DNA from: Arthrobacter horti
Lineage (GTDB): Bacteria > Actinomycetota > Actinomycetes > Actinomycetales > Micrococcaceae
DNA: 64,000 bases
Assembly: GCF_030731045.1 (NCBI RefSeq)
Contig: NZ_JAVALS010000010.1
Span: 45,044 to 109,043, forward strand
Direction of reading: 5' to 3'
The first letter of the stretch is position 1. Each line of letters begins with the position of its first letter. The translations under genes and the position numbers were made by a program. Below the pieces are notes generated by a model. That model did no database searches. It was not told the origin of the DNA and was given only the letters and a program-made list of their open reading frames with translations. This document shows positions 30,488 through 44,622 of the stretch, one piece after another.

Positions 30488-32602
30488 TTACTCGCCGCGG
30501 CTCTTCTGAATGATCTCGTCGGCCACAGCCTTCGGGACCTCAGCGTAGCTGTCGAAGGTCATCGAGTACACCGCGCGGCCCTGGGTCTTGGAACGCAGGT
30601 CGCCGATGTAGCCGAACATCTCGGACAGCGGAACGTTGGCACGGATGACCTTCACACCCGCGGCATCCTCCATGGACTGGATCATGCCACGACGGGAGTT
30701 GAGGTCACCGATGACATCGCCCATGTACTCCTCGGGAGTACGGACCTCGACGGCCATGAGCGGCTCGAGGAGGACGGGGTTGGCACGGCGTGCGCCTTCC
30801 TTGAACACCTGGGAACCGGCGATCTTGAACGCCATTTCCGAGGAGTCGACGTCGTGGTAGGCGCCGTCGATCAGGATGGCCTTCACGCCCACCATCGGGT
30901 AACCGGCCAGGATACCGAACTGCATGGCGTCCTGGATACCGGCATCGATGGAGGGGATGTACTCGCGCGGAACGCGGCCACCGGTGACCTTGTTCTCGAA
31001 CTCGTAGAAGGTGCCATCGGTGGTCTCGAGCGGCTCGAAGGAAACCTGCACCTTGGCGAACTGACCGGAACCACCGGTCTGCTTCTTGTGGGTGAAGTCG
31101 ACCTTCTCGACAGCCTTCTTGATGGTCTCGCGGTACGCGACCTGCGGCTTGCCGACGTTGGCCTCGACCTTGAACTCGCGGCGCATGCGGTCCACCAGGA
31201 TGTCCAGGTGGAGCTCGCCCATGCCGGCGATGACGGTCTGGCCGGTGTCCTCGTTGAGGGAGACCTGGAAGGTCGGGTCCTCAGCGGAGAGCTTCTGGAT
31301 GGCGGTGGAGAGCTTCTCCTGGTCACCCTTGGAGTTCGGCTCGATGGCCACGGAGATCACGGGCTCAGGGAAGCTCATGGACTCCAGGACGATCTGGTTG
31401 GCCGGATCGCAGAGGGTGTCACCGGTGGTGGTGTCCTTCAGACCGATGGCGGCGTAGATGTGGCCGGCGGTGGCGCCCTCGACGGGCATCTCCTTGTTGG
31501 CGTGCATCTGGAAGAGCTTGCCGATGCGCTCCTTCTTACCCTTGGTGGAGTTGACCACCTGGGCGCCGGCCTCGACGTGACCGGAGTACACGCGGACGAA
31601 GGTCAGCTGACCGAAGAAGGGGTGAGCGGCGATCTTGAAGGCCAGAGCGGAGAACGGCTCGTCGGCGCTGGGCTTGCGGACCAGCTCCTCCTCCTCGTTG
31701 CGCGGGTTGTGGCCGATCATGTCCGGCACGTCCAGCGGGGACGGCAGGAAGTCGATCACGGCGTCCAGCATCGGCTGCACGCCACGGTTCTTGAAGGCGG
31801 AGCCACAGAAGACCGGGTAGACCTCGGAGTTGACCGTCATCTTGCGGATGCCGGCCTTGAGCTCGGCGAGGGTGATCTCCTCACCCTCGAGGTACTTCTC
31901 CATGAGCTCTTCGGAGGACTCGGCAACGGTCTCGACGAGCTGAGCACGGTATTCCTCGGCACGCTCCTGGAGATCGGCGGGGATCTCCTGGACCTCGTAG
32001 GAGGCACCCATGGTCACGTCACCCTTGGCGTCGCCCGGCCAGACCAGGGCGCGCATCTCGAGCAGGTCCACGACACCGACGAAGTCGTTCTCGGCACCGA
32101 TCGGCAGCTGCATGACGAGCGGCTTGGCGCCCAGACGGCTGATGATGGTGTCCACCGTGAAGTAGAAGTCCGCACCGAGCTTGTCCATCTTGTTGACGAA
32201 GCAGATGCGCGGGACGTTGTACTTATCGGCCTGACGCCACACGGTCTCGGACTGCGGCTCAACGCCTTCCTTGCCGTCGAAGACGGCGACGGCGCCGTCG
32301 AGGACGCGCAGGGAGCGCTCAACCTCAACGGTGAAGTCCACGTGACCGGGGGTGTCGATGATGTTGATCTGGTTCTTGTTCCAGAAGCAGGTCACCGCGG
32401 CGGAGGTGATGGTGATGCCGCGTTCCTTTTCCTGTTCCATCCAGTCGGTGGTGGACGCACCGTCGTGCGTTTCACCGATCTTGTGGTTCACACCCGTGTA
32501 GAACAGGATGCGCTCCGTCGTAGTGGTCTTGCCGGCATCGATGTGGGCCATGATGCCGATGTTGCGGACCTTGTTAAGGTCGGTAAGCACGTCCTGTGCC
32601 AC
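30488..32602 (-). CDS. fusA: Elongation factor G
   Basis: Translocation GTPase of 704 residues. GTG start ([27 protein letters not shown]). G-motifs [17 protein letters not shown] and NKMDKLGAD are intact. Domains II to V follow, with domain IV containing [11 protein letters not shown]. It lies 72 bases after rpsG; that gap has a GC-rich inverted repeat (CCGCCGCCG). Confidence 0.98.
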   Translation of the reverse strand: MAQDVLTDLNKVRNIGIMAHIDAGKTTTTERILFYTGVNHKIGETHDGASTTDWMEQEKERGITITSAAVTCFWNKNQINIIDTPGHVDFTVEVERSLRVLDGAVAVFDGKEGVEPQSETVWRQADKYNVPRICFVNKMDKLGADFYFTVDTIISRLGAKPLVMQLPIGAENDFVGVVDLLEMRALVWPGDAKGDVTMGASYEVQEIPADLQERAEEYRAQLVETVAESSEELMEKYLEGEEITLAELKAGIRKMTVNSEVYPVFCGSAFKNRGVQPMLDAVIDFLPSPLDVPDMIGHNPRNEEEELVRKPSADEPFSALAFKIAAHPFFGQLTFVRVYSGHVEAGAQVVNSTKGKKERIGKLFQMHANKEMPVEGATAGHIYAAIGLKDTTTGDTLCDPANQIVLESMSFPEPVISVAIEPNSKGDQEKLSTAIQKLSAEDPTFQVSLNEDTGQTVIAGMGELHLDILVDRMRREFKVEANVGKPQVAYRETIKKAVEKVDFTHKKQTGGSGQFAKVQVSFEPLETTDGTFYEFENKVTGGRVPREYIPSIDAGIQDAMQFGILAGYPMVGVKAILIDGAYHDVDSSEMAFKIAGSQVFKEGARRANPVLLEPLMAVEVRTPEEYMGDVIGDLNSRRGMIQSMEDAAGVKVIRANVPLSEMFGYIGDLRSKTQGRAVYSMTFDSYAEVPKAVADEIIQKSRGE

Positions 32603-32674
32603 GGTGTCTCCCTTTGAGATGGACTACACGACGTCCGCCGCCGACCGTGTGGGCCGGCGGCGGGTCGTGAGGTT

Positions 32675-33145
32675 TTACCAGCGGTAGTGGGCGAAGGCCT
32701 TGTTGGACTCGGCCATCTTGTGGGTGTCTTCGCGACGCTTGACAGCGGCACCGAGACCGTTGGAGGCATCCAGGATCTCGTTGCGGAGACGCTCGGTCAT
32801 GGTCTTCTCGCGGCGGGCCTTGGAGTAGCCGACGAGCCAGCGGAGGGCCAGCGCGGTGGCGCGGCCCGGCTTGACCTCAACCGGAACCTGGTAGGTGGCG
32901 CCACCGACGCGGCGGGACTTGACCTCAAGGCTCGGCTTGATGTTGTCCATGGCCTTCTTCAGGGTGGCCACGGGATCGTTGCCGCTCTTCTCACGAGCAC
33001 CCTCGAGGGCGCCGTAGACGATGCGCTCAGCGGTGGACTTCTTGCCGTCCACGAGAACCTTGTTGATCAGCTGGGTGACCAGCGGGGAACCGTAGACCGG
33101 ATCCGAAACGAGCGGCCGCTTGGGGGCCGGACCCTTGCGAGGCAT
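32675..33145 (-). CDS. rpsG: 30S ribosomal protein S7 (uS7)
   Basis: Assembly-initiating protein of the 30S head, 156 residues, starting [20 protein letters not shown] and containing [24 protein letters not shown]. It follows rpsL by one base. Confidence 0.98.
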   Translation of the reverse strand: MPRKGPAPKRPLVSDPVYGSPLVTQLINKVLVDGKKSTAERIVYGALEGAREKSGNDPVATLKKAMDNIKPSLEVKSRRVGGATYQVPVEVKPGRATALALRWLVGYSKARREKTMTERLRNEILDASNGLGAAVKRREDTHKMAESNKAFAHYRW

Positions 33146-33146
33146 A

Positions 33147-33521
33147 TTACTTCTTCTCCATCTTTGCGCCGTAGCGGCTGCGAGCCTGCTTGCGGTTCTT
33201 CACACCCTGGGTGTCGAGGGCACCACGGACGATCTTGTAGCGAACGCCGGGGAGGTCCTTCACACGACCACCGCGCACCAGCACGATGGAGTGTTCCTGC
33301 AGGTTGTGGCCCACGCCCGGGATGTAAGCCGTGACCTCGACGCCGCCGTTGAGGCGGACACGGGCGACCTTACGCAGAGCCGAGTTCGGCTTCTTCGGGG
33401 TGGTGGTGTACACGCGGGTGCAGACGCCGCGGCGCATCGGGCTGCCCTTCAGGGCAGGAGCCTTGGTCTTGGAGACCTTCGGCGTGCGGCCCTTACGGAC
33501 CAGCTGCTGAATAGTAGGCAC
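33147..33521 (-). CDS. rpsL: 30S ribosomal protein S12 (uS12)
   Basis: Decoding-centre protein of 124 residues. GTG start after a GGAGAAATA stretch ([12 protein letters not shown]). The streptomycin-related lysines are wild type: Lys in TTPKKPNSA and Lys in [11 protein letters not shown]. It is the first gene of the str operon with a leader of about 200 bases. Confidence 0.98.
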   Translation of the reverse strand: MPTIQQLVRKGRTPKVSKTKAPALKGSPMRRGVCTRVYTTTPKKPNSALRKVARVRLNGGVEVTAYIPGVGHNLQEHSIVLVRGGRVKDLPGVRYKIVRGALDTQGVKNRKQARSRYGAKMEKK

Positions 33522-33877
33522 TATTTCTCCATCGTCTGAAGTGGCCGTCTCCGGCCGCTCCTCATTTACTTGCCCCGGCCCAGGCCCACGGAAGCCGTGG
33601 GAACGCCGGGGCGAAGCACTTCAAAGAGATGCACGCCTGGTCCGATCCGAAGGAATCCCAAAAGGGCCAAGACATGCAAAAGCGTGGCATTCGTTGTGCA
33701 AGTTACCCACAACATGGACGGAGTCCGCTGCCACTAAATCAATCACGTTAACTGTAGCACGCACTGTTCCCTGCTCCCGCATCTCCAGCTTCCGCGGGCC
33801 TCTTGACCCTGCCCCGGCACGGGTCCACCATGCAAGCATGCGGTCCTTCCCGGACCGCCTCATTGAGGGAGGCACCC
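33522..33877. other. Intergenic region between rpsL and the patatin gene
   Basis: These 356 bases separate two divergent units. I see no gene. The str operon promoter should lie here; the best candidate is an extended -10 TGCTACAGT on the minus strand. The patatin gene on the plus strand has its ribosome site at the right end. Confidence 0.6.
33751..33756 (-). promoter_or_regulatory. Candidate extended -10 (TGCTACAGT) for the str operon
   Basis: TACAGT preceded by TGC on the minus strand, about 230 bases before rpsL. No clear -35 element is seen. Confidence 0.35.
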
Positions 33878-34870
33878 ATGGCCGACGCCGATCTGGTACT
33901 CGAAGGAGGCGGGGTCAAGGGTTCGGCCCTGGTGGGCGCCCTGTCCGCTCTCGAAGCCGCCGCAGACCCCTACACCTTCCATCGCGTCGCCGGAACCTCG
34001 GCCGGCGCGATCGTGGCGTCCTTCCTCGCCTCGGGCATGAACGCCGGGCAGATCAAGAAGGTCATGGACGAGCTGGACTTCTCCCGCTTCGAGGACAAGG
34101 AGGGCATCCTGGCCCGGATCCCCGGCCTGGGCCCGGCGTTCGGGCTGCTGGTGCACGAAGGCCTCTTCGCCGGCGACTTCATGCATCAATGGCTGACGGA
34201 GACCCTGGCCGGCCAGGGTGTGAAGACCTGGGCCGATCTCCGCGAGGACGACCCGGGCTCTGCACTGCCGCCCTCGCAGCGGTACAAGCTGGTGGTGATC
34301 GTCTCCGACGTGTCCCGCGGCCTCATGCTGCGGCTGCCTTGGGACTACGAGACACTCCTGGGCGTGGACCCGGACACCGTGCCGGTGGCCGACGCCGTGC
34401 GGGCCTCGGCCTCCATCCCGTTCTTCTTCCGGCCCTGGAAGATGGCGATGAACGCCGCCGTCACCGGACACGATCACATCGTGTGCACCGATGGCGGCAT
34501 GCTGTCCAACTTCCCCATCGACGTCTTCGACCGTCGCGACGACAAGCCGTCCCGCTGGCCCACCATGGGGGTCAAGCTCTCCGGTCAGCAGAGTCTGCGG
34601 ACCGAGGACTGGAAACCGGACAACAACGGCTTCGAGCTGGCCAAGTCCCTGTTGAGCACCATGATCGGCGCCCACGACCGGGCGCACATCAACGACCCCC
34701 AGGCGTCCTCCCGGACCGTGTTCGTGGACACCTCCCGCTACCGTGCCACGGACTTCCATCTCAGCGCCGAGGACAAGACCACCCTCTACACCAGCGGCTT
34801 CAGCAGTGCCCAGCGCTTCCTGAACACCTGGGACTGGGAGCAGTGGAAGAAGGGCTATTACACCACCTGA
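33878..34870 (+). CDS. Patatin-like phospholipase
   Basis: Serine lipid hydrolase of the patatin family, 330 residues. I chose the ATG giving MADADLVLEGGGVKG because GAGGGAGG lies six bases upstream; the open frame starts earlier without a ribosome site. The oxyanion loop GGGVKG, the nucleophile elbow GTSAG and the catalytic DGG (CTDGGML) are all present. No signal peptide or membrane helix is seen, so it should act in the cytosol or at the inner membrane face. It lies alone between two minus-strand core operons. Substrate unknown. Confidence 0.92.
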   Translation: MADADLVLEGGGVKGSALVGALSALEAAADPYTFHRVAGTSAGAIVASFLASGMNAGQIKKVMDELDFSRFEDKEGILARIPGLGPAFGLLVHEGLFAGDFMHQWLTETLAGQGVKTWADLREDDPGSALPPSQRYKLVVIVSDVSRGLMLRLPWDYETLLGVDPDTVPVADAVRASASIPFFFRPWKMAMNAAVTGHDHIVCTDGGMLSNFPIDVFDRRDDKPSRWPTMGVKLSGQQSLRTEDWKPDNNGFELAKSLLSTMIGAHDRAHINDPQASSRTVFVDTSRYRATDFHLSAEDKTTLYTSGFSSAQRFLNTWDWEQWKKGYYTT

Positions 34871-34933
34871 GCATCGCCCGGGCGGTGTGCACGACGACGT
34901 CGGCCATCCACGACGTCGGCGACGGAAACGAGA

Positions 34934-34967
34934 ACGGGCCCTCACCGCAGCTGCGGTGAGGGCCCGT
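34934..34967. terminator. 34-base palindromic terminator between rpoC and the patatin gene
   Basis: Perfect arms of ACGGGCCCTCACCGCAG and its complement lie between convergent stops. On the minus strand TTCTCGTTT follows, so it mainly serves rpoC but can work both ways. Confidence 0.8.
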
Positions 34968-35023
34968 CGTCGGCTCACACTGTCAGTGCCTCACGGCACC
35001 GGATGTGTCGGCGTCGACCGTGA

Positions 35024-38923
<3,900 letters not shown>

Positions 38924-39013
38924 GGAATCCTGTTCTCTCTTGTCTGAAAAGTCTTGACTTCTTAGAAGGGGTGGGGTGCGGAGGCGGCGCTCAGGCGCCG
39001 CCTCCGCACGGCA

Positions 39014-42000
39014 CTACACCTCTTCGACGGAGCTGGGCTCTGCGCGGGACAGATCGATGCCCAGTTCCTCAGCGGCCGTGAAGACCGCATCGTCAGAGTC
39101 ACGCATCTCGATCGTGGTGCCGTCCGTGGAGAGGACCTCCACGTTCAGGCACAGCGACTGCATTTCCTTGATCAGAACCTTGAAGGACTCGGGGACACCC
39201 GGTTCCGGGATGTTCTCACCCTTGACGATGGCTTCGTAGACCTTCACGCGGCCATGGATGTCATCGGACTTGATGGTGAGGAGCTCCTGGAGCGTGTACG
39301 CCGCGCCATAGGCCTCCAGGGCCCACACTTCCATCTCACCGAAGCGCTGGCCGCCGAACTGGGCCTTACCGCCGAGCGGCTGCTGGGTGATCATGGAGTA
39401 CGGACCGGTGGAGCGGGCGTGGATCTTGTCGTCCACCAGGTGGTGGAGCTTCAGGATGTACATGTAGCCCACGGAGATGGGGTCCGGGAACGGCTCGCCG
39501 GAGCGGCCGTCGAACAGACGGGTCTTGCCGGAGGCGTCGATCAGGCGATCGCCGTCGCGGGTCACGTTGGTGGAGTTCAGCAGGCCTGCGATCTCCTCCT
39601 CACGGGCACCGTCGAACACCGGGGTGGCCAGCGTCTGGTTCGGGGCGGTCTCACGCGGCAGCTTCGGAAGGTTCTTGACCCACTCCGGCTCGCCCTCGAT
39701 CTTCCAGCCGGTCTTGGCGACCCAGCCGAGGTGCGTTTCCAGCACCTGGCCGACGTTCATACGACCGGGGACACCCAGCGGGTTGAGCACGACGTCGACG
39801 GGGGTGCCGTCGGCCAGGAACGGCATGTCCTCGATCGGCAGGATCTTGGAGATGACACCCTTGTTGCCGTGACGGCCGGCGAGCTTGTCGCCGTCCGTGA
39901 TCTTGCGCTTGGCGGCCACGTACACGCGGACCAGCTGATTCACGCCCGGGGGCAGCTCGTCGTCGTTGTCGCGGTCGAAGACGCGCACGCCGATGACGGT
40001 GCCGGACTCGCCGTGCGGCACCTTCAGGGAGGTGTCACGCACTTCGCGGGACTTCTCGCCGAAGATGGCGCGGAGCAGGCGCTCCTCCGGGGTCAGCTCG
40101 GTCTCACCCTTCGGGGTGACCTTGCCGACCAGGATGTCGCCGGCCTCGACCTCGGCACCGATGTGGATGATGCCGCGCTCGTCCAGGCCCGCCAGGACCT
40201 CTTCGGAGACGTTCGGGATGTCACGGGTGATCTCCTCGGCACCGAGCTTGGTGTCGCGGGCGTCGATCTCGTGCTCCTCGATGTGGATGGAGGACAGGAC
40301 GTCCTCCGCCACCAGGCGCTGAGACAGGATGATGGCGTCCTCGAAGTTGTGACCCTCCCAGGACATGAAGGCCACCAGCAGGTTGCGGCCGAGGGACAGC
40401 TCGCCACGGTCCGTGGACGGGCCGTCGGCGATGATGCCGCCGACCTCGAGGCGCTGGCCTTCGTCCACCAGGACACGGTGGTTGTAGCAGTTGCCCTGGT
40501 TGGAGCGGGAGAACTTGCCGATCCGGTAGCTGGTCTCGGTGCCATCGTCGTTGAGCATGATCACGAGGTCGGCGGAGACCTCGGAGACCACGCCGGCCTT
40601 CTTGGCCACGACGACGTCGCCGGCGTCAACGGCTGCGGCGCGCTCCATGCCGGTGCCCACGAAGGGGGCCTCGGCGCGGACCAGCGGCACGGCCTGGCGC
40701 TGCATGTTGGCACCCATGAGGGCTCGGTTGGCGTCATCGTGCTCGAGGAACGGGATCAGGGCGGTGGCCACGGACACCATCTGGCGCGGGGAGACGTCCA
40801 TGTACTGCACGTCTTCGGCCGGGATGAGCACGGGCTCGCCTCCACCGCCACGCTCACGGACGAGGACGGTCTCCTCGGTGAAGCGGTTGTCGCCGTCCAG
40901 CGGCGCGTTGGCCTGGGCGATGACCACCTCGGCCTCGTCATCCGCGGTGAGGTACTCGACGTCGTCGCTGACGACGCCGTTGGCGACCTTGCGGTACGGG
41001 GTCTCGATGAAGCCGAACGGGTTGATGCGGCCGTACGAGGCCAGCGAGCCGATCAGACCGATGTTCGGGCCTTCAGGGGTCTCGATGGGGCACATGCGGC
41101 CGTAGTGGGACGGGTGGACGTCTCGCACTTCCATGCCTGCACGGTCACGGGACAGACCGCCCGGGCCCAGCGCGGAGAGACGGCGCTTGTGGGTCAGGCC
41201 GGAGAGCGGGTTGTTCTGGTCCATGAACTGGGACAGCTGGGAGGTTCCGAAGAACTCCTTGATCGCTGCCACCACGGGACGGATGTTGATCAGGGACTGC
41301 GGGGTGATGGCCTCGACGTCCTGCGTGGTCATGCGTTCGCGGACCACACGCTCCATACGGGACAGACCCGTGCGGACCTGGTTCTCGATCAGCTCGCCCA
41401 CGGCGCGGATGCGGCGGTTGCCGAAGTGGTCGATGTCATCGACCTCGACGCGCAGATCCACTTCCTGACCGTCGCGGGCACCCTTGATGGTGCTCTCGCC
41501 GGCGTGCAGCGCCACGAGGAACTTGATCATGGCCACGATGTCCTCGACGTGGAGGATGGAGGCCTCGCGGTCGGACAGCGGGCGGTCGATGCCCAGCTTG
41601 CGGTTGATCTTGTACCGGCCGACCTTGGCGAGGTCGTAGCGCTTGGCGTTGAAGTAGAGGTTGTCCAGGAGGTTCTGGGCGGCCTCGACGGTGGGCGGCT
41701 CGCCCGGACGCAGCTTGCGGTAGATGTCCAGGAGGGCTTCCTCCTGGGTCTGCGTGGCATCCTTCTCCAGGGTGGCACGCATGGAGTCGTACTGGCCGAA
41801 CTCCTCGAGGATCTGGCCCTCGGTCCAGCCGAGCGCCTTCAGCAGCACCGTGACGGACTGCTTGCGCTTGCGGTCCAGGCGGACGCCGACCTGATCGCGC
41901 TTGTCGATCTCGAGCTCGAACCAGGCACCGCGGGACGGGATGATGCGAGCGGTGTAGATGTCCTTGTCACTGGTCTTGTCCGGAGCCTTCTCGAAGTAGG

Positions 42001-42514
42001 CGCCCGGGGAACGGACCAGCTGGGAGACGACGACACGCTCGGTGCCGTTGACCACGAAGGTGCCCTTCTCCGTCATAAGGGGGAAGTCACCCATGAACAC
42101 GGTCTGCTGCTTGATCTCGCCCGTGTTGTTGTTGATGAACTCGGCCTTGACGTACAGCGGGGCGGAGTAGGTCGCGTCGCGGTCCTTGCACTCTGCCATG
42201 GTGTACTTGGGCTCGTAGAACTCCGGGTCGGAGAAGCTCAGGGACATGGTGCCCTGGAAGTCCTCGATCGGGGAGATCTCTTCGAAGATGTCGGCGAGAC
42301 CGGACGTGGTGGCCACGGAGTCATCACCGGCTTCAACGGCGGCGGCGACCTTGGCCTGCCAGCGCTCGTTGCCTACCAGCCAGTCAAAGCTGTCCGTCTG
42401 GAGAGCGAGCAGATTCGGGACGTCAAGCGGCTCGTGAATCTTCGCGAATGAGATGCGACGGGTCGCACCATCAGTGGTAGCGGTTTCATTGTTTGGGGTG
42501 CTCGAGGCGACCAA
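39014..42514 (-). CDS. rpoB: DNA-directed RNA polymerase subunit beta
   Basis: Core RNA polymerase subunit of 1166 residues. The start is taken as the TTG giving [11 protein letters not shown], six bases after AAGGA; a GTG five codons upstream is open but lacks a ribosome site. The rifampicin cluster reads [11 protein letters not shown] and [13 protein letters not shown], with the usual Asp, His and Ser, so no common resistance change is present. The leader of about 300 bases has two candidate promoters and a direct repeat. Confidence 0.97.
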   Translation of the reverse strand: MVASSTPNNETATTDGATRRISFAKIHEPLDVPNLLALQTDSFDWLVGNERWQAKVAAAVEAGDDSVATTSGLADIFEEISPIEDFQGTMSLSFSDPEFYEPKYTMAECKDRDATYSAPLYVKAEFINNNTGEIKQQTVFMGDFPLMTEKGTFVVNGTERVVVSQLVRSPGAYFEKAPDKTSDKDIYTARIIPSRGAWFELEIDKRDQVGVRLDRKRKQSVTVLLKALGWTEGQILEEFGQYDSMRATLEKDATQTQEEALLDIYRKLRPGEPPTVEAAQNLLDNLYFNAKRYDLAKVGRYKINRKLGIDRPLSDREASILHVEDIVAMIKFLVALHAGESTIKGARDGQEVDLRVEVDDIDHFGNRRIRAVGELIENQVRTGLSRMERVVRERMTTQDVEAITPQSLINIRPVVAAIKEFFGTSQLSQFMDQNNPLSGLTHKRRLSALGPGGLSRDRAGMEVRDVHPSHYGRMCPIETPEGPNIGLIGSLASYGRINPFGFIETPYRKVANGVVSDDVEYLTADDEAEVVIAQANAPLDGDNRFTEETVLVRERGGGGEPVLIPAEDVQYMDVSPRQMVSVATALIPFLEHDDANRALMGANMQRQAVPLVRAEAPFVGTGMERAAAVDAGDVVVAKKAGVVSEVSADLVIMLNDDGTETSYRIGKFSRSNQGNCYNHRVLVDEGQRLEVGGIIADGPSTDRGELSLGRNLLVAFMSWEGHNFEDAIILSQRLVAEDVLSSIHIEEHEIDARDTKLGAEEITRDIPNVSEEVLAGLDERGIIHIGAEVEAGDILVGKVTPKGETELTPEERLLRAIFGEKSREVRDTSLKVPHGESGTVIGVRVFDRDNDDELPPGVNQLVRVYVAAKRKITDGDKLAGRHGNKGVISKILPIEDMPFLADGTPVDVVLNPLGVPGRMNVGQVLETHLGWVAKTGWKIEGEPEWVKNLPKLPRETAPNQTLATPVFDGAREEEIAGLLNSTNVTRDGDRLIDASGKTRLFDGRSGEPFPDPISVGYMYILKLHHLVDDKIHARSTGPYSMITQQPLGGKAQFGGQRFGEMEVWALEAYGAAYTLQELLTIKSDDIHGRVKVYEAIVKGENIPEPGVPESFKVLIKEMQSLCLNVEVLSTDGTTIEMRDSDDAVFTAAEELGIDLSRAEPSSVEEV

Positions 42515-42601
42515 GAGGGTTCCTTCCACAGACCTTCGGGCTGATCAGCCCTCCCCCGATCGAGCGCCCACGCTGTACACGCTGGGCGCCACCTGTCCGG
42601 G

Positions 42602-42688
42602 ACCGCTATATGACCCGGGACCGCATCCGTGGCGGCAGCCGATTCGCTGCTTAAACGCCACAGGCACGGCCAGCCCACCGCTATATGA
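42602..42688 (-). repeat. 12-base direct repeat TCATATAGCGGT in the rpoB leader
   Basis: Two exact copies whose starts are 75 bases apart, at 42602-42613 and 42677-42688, both downstream of the candidate promoter. They would be in the leader RNA and could be protein or RNA binding sites. Confidence 0.6.
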
Positions 42689-42745
42689 AGGCCGAAGGTA
42701 CAGAGGGAAGACGCAAAGACCTACATTACCGGAATCAAACGAATA

Positions 42746-42775
42746 TGTCTACCCCAGTCAGTATGCCCGCGTCAA
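42746..42775 (-). promoter_or_regulatory. Candidate rpoB promoter, TTGACG-N18-TAGACA
   Basis: A -35 of TTGACG and a -10 of TAGACA with an 18-base spacer on the minus strand. It lies between the YbaK-type gene and the rpoB leader, leaving about 225 bases of leader RNA. Confidence 0.55.
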
Positions 42776-42813
42776 GCCGGTCGGCGGCCCGGCCAGGCTG
42801 CCGGGCCACCGTT

Positions 42814-43284
42814 CTACTCGGGAACGGTGATGTCCGCCACCGTGGCGCCATAGGCACTGATCAGCTCATCGGCGTCGACGAACAGGCTGTAACCGTGGGC
42901 CCCGGCGCCCATGGCTACGCGGTGCCCCACGATGGTCTCATCGGCGAAGACCGGCCAGTCCGTGGTGCTGCCGATCGGAGTGATGGTGCCCCGTTCATAG
43001 CCGGTGGCTTCCAAGGCCAGATCCGCCTCGGGGAGGCGCAGCTTGTTGACACCGACCACCGCCCGCAGCTTCGGCCAGGAGATCGCCCGTCCGCCGGGGA
43101 CAAGCGCGAAAAGGAAGGTGCCGTCGGACCGCTTCACCACGAGCGTCTTGACGATGCCCGACGGCGGGATGCCGAGCAGCGTCGCCGCCTCGGCGAGCGA
43201 ATTCGCCGCCGGCCGTTCGCGGATCTCGATCTCGAGGCCCCGGGCCGCGGCGGCCTCACGGACCCTGGAGTGTGCTTCCGGCAT
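42814..43284 (-). CDS. YbaK/EbsC-family aminoacyl-tRNA deacylase-like protein
   Basis: A 156-residue single-domain editing protein. YbaK-type proteins hydrolyse misacylated tRNAs such as Cys- or Ala-tRNA-Pro in trans. The start gives MPEAHSRV after AAGGGGGA. Conserved blocks are IVKTLVVK with the catalytic-type lysine, LRLPEADLALEATGYERGTITPIG and the ending GAGAHGYSLFVDADEL. It lies just upstream of rpoB on the same strand, but the promoter in the gap suggests separate expression. Confidence 0.9.
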   Translation of the reverse strand: MPEAHSRVREAAAARGLEIEIRERPAANSLAEAATLLGIPPSGIVKTLVVKRSDGTFLFALVPGGRAISWPKLRAVVGVNKLRLPEADLALEATGYERGTITPIGSTTDWPVFADETIVGHRVAMGAGAHGYSLFVDADELISAYGATVADITVPE

Positions 43285-43428
43285 CCGGCTCCCCCTTCGG
43301 TGCATCCTGTCCCACCATCCTGGCAGACCCCGCTCTCAAGTCACAGCAAGCTCCGGGTCTGCTGTGACGTCCGGCACGTTCCGGGGCGATAGCCTGGTGT
43401 CACTAAGCACGATGGAAAGCGAAGGGCC

Positions 43429-44622
43429 ATGTCCGAAAACAACAACGACGTTGTCATCCTCTCTGCGGCGCGCACGCCCCAGGGACGCCTGAACGGCCAG
43501 CTCGCGGCCAAGACCGCCGTGCAGCTGGGAAGCCACGCCATCAAGGCCGCCATCGAGCGCGCCGGGATCGGCCCCGAAGCCGTCCAGGCCGTCTTCATGG
43601 GCCAGGTGCTCCAGGCCGGTGCCGGGCAGAACCCCGCCCGGCAGAGCTCCATCGGGGCGGGAATCGGCTGGGACGTCCCCACCGTGACCCTGAACAAGGT
43701 CTGCCTCTCCGGGCTCACCGCCGTGATCGACGCCGCGCGCCTCATCCGCGCCGGCGAGGCCGACGTCGTCGTGGCCGGCGGCCAGGAGTCGATGACCCGC
43801 GCCCCGCACCTGCTTCCGGGCTCGCGACAGGGCTGGACCTACGGCACGGTGCAGATGCTGGACCACGCCGCGTACGACGGCCTGACGGACGCTTTTGACG
43901 GCCAGTCCATGGGCCTGTCCACGGAGAGCCTCAACCTCTCCCTGGGCATCGACCGCCGCTCCCAGGACGAGGTGGCCGTCGCGTCCCACCAGCGCGCGGC
44001 GAAGGCCATCGAGGACGGCGTCTTCGCCGACGAGATCGCCCCGCTGACGATCCCCCAGCGCAAGGGCGATGCCCTGGTGGTGGACACCGATGAAGGCGTC
44101 CGCGGCGGCACCACGCTGCTGACGCTGGCCCCGCTGAAGGCTGCGTTCGTCACGGACGGCACCATCACGGCCGGCAACTCCTCGCCGCTCTCCGACGGCG
44201 CCTCCGCCCTGGTGCTGGCCTCCCGCTCCTACGCCGAGGCGCATGGCCTGGACTACCTGGCCGCCGTCGGCAAGCCCGGTCAGGTGGCCGGCCCGGACAA
44301 CTCCCTGCACTCCCAGCCGTCCCACGCGATCTCCTCCGCCCTCACGAAGGCCGGGTGGAGCGTGGAGGACCTGGACTTCATCGAGATCAATGAGGCCTTC
44401 GGCTCCGTGGCCGTCCAGTCCCTGAAAGACCTCGACTACCCGCTGGAGAAGTGCAATATCCACGGCGGGGCCATCGCGCTCGGCCACCCGATCGGCGCGT
44501 CCGGCGCGCGTCTGGCCCTGCACGCCGCGTTCGAGCTCAAGCGGCGCGGCACCGGCAAGGCCGCCGTGTCCCTCTGCGGCGGCGGTGGTCAGGGCGAGGC
44601 GCTGCTGCTCTACCGCGGCTAG
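43429..44622 (+). CDS. Acetyl-CoA C-acetyltransferase (thiolase)
   Basis: Condenses or cleaves acetoacetyl-type CoA thioesters. The 397-residue protein has the nucleophilic Cys in NKVCLSGL, the His in GGAIALGHPIGASGAR and the second catalytic Cys in CGGGGQGEA. No fatty-oxidation partner is adjacent, so both biosynthetic and degradative roles are possible. It is the only plus-strand gene between rplJ and rpoB, and its stop abuts that of the glycoside hydrolase gene without a spacer. Confidence 0.95.
   Translation: MSENNNDVVILSAARTPQGRLNGQLAAKTAVQLGSHAIKAAIERAGIGPEAVQAVFMGQVLQAGAGQNPARQSSIGAGIGWDVPTVTLNKVCLSGLTAVIDAARLIRAGEADVVVAGGQESMTRAPHLLPGSRQGWTYGTVQMLDHAAYDGLTDAFDGQSMGLSTESLNLSLGIDRRSQDEVAVASHQRAAKAIEDGVFADEIAPLTIPQRKGDALVVDTDEGVRGGTTLLTLAPLKAAFVTDGTITAGNSSPLSDGASALVLASRSYAEAHGLDYLAAVGKPGQVAGPDNSLHSQPSHAISSALTKAGWSVEDLDFIEINEAFGSVAVQSLKDLDYPLEKCNIHGGAIALGHPIGASGARLALHAAFELKRRGTGKAAVSLCGGGGQGEALLLYRG

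Larger units (their letters stand above)
42515..42813 (-). other. Intergenic rpoB leader
   Basis: This 299-base stretch holds no gene. It contains a good promoter near its far end, a second weak -10 (TAATGT) and two copies of TCATATAGCGGT. Confidence 0.6.

Noticed and set aside
33541..34959. 472-residue plus-strand frame across the patatin gene
   Set aside because: Different frame from the patatin gene, which has the catalytic motifs and a ribosome site.
39254..42451. 1065-residue open frame antisense to rpoB
   Set aside because: Fully contained in rpoB and explained by codon-position GC bias; no ribosome site or motif.
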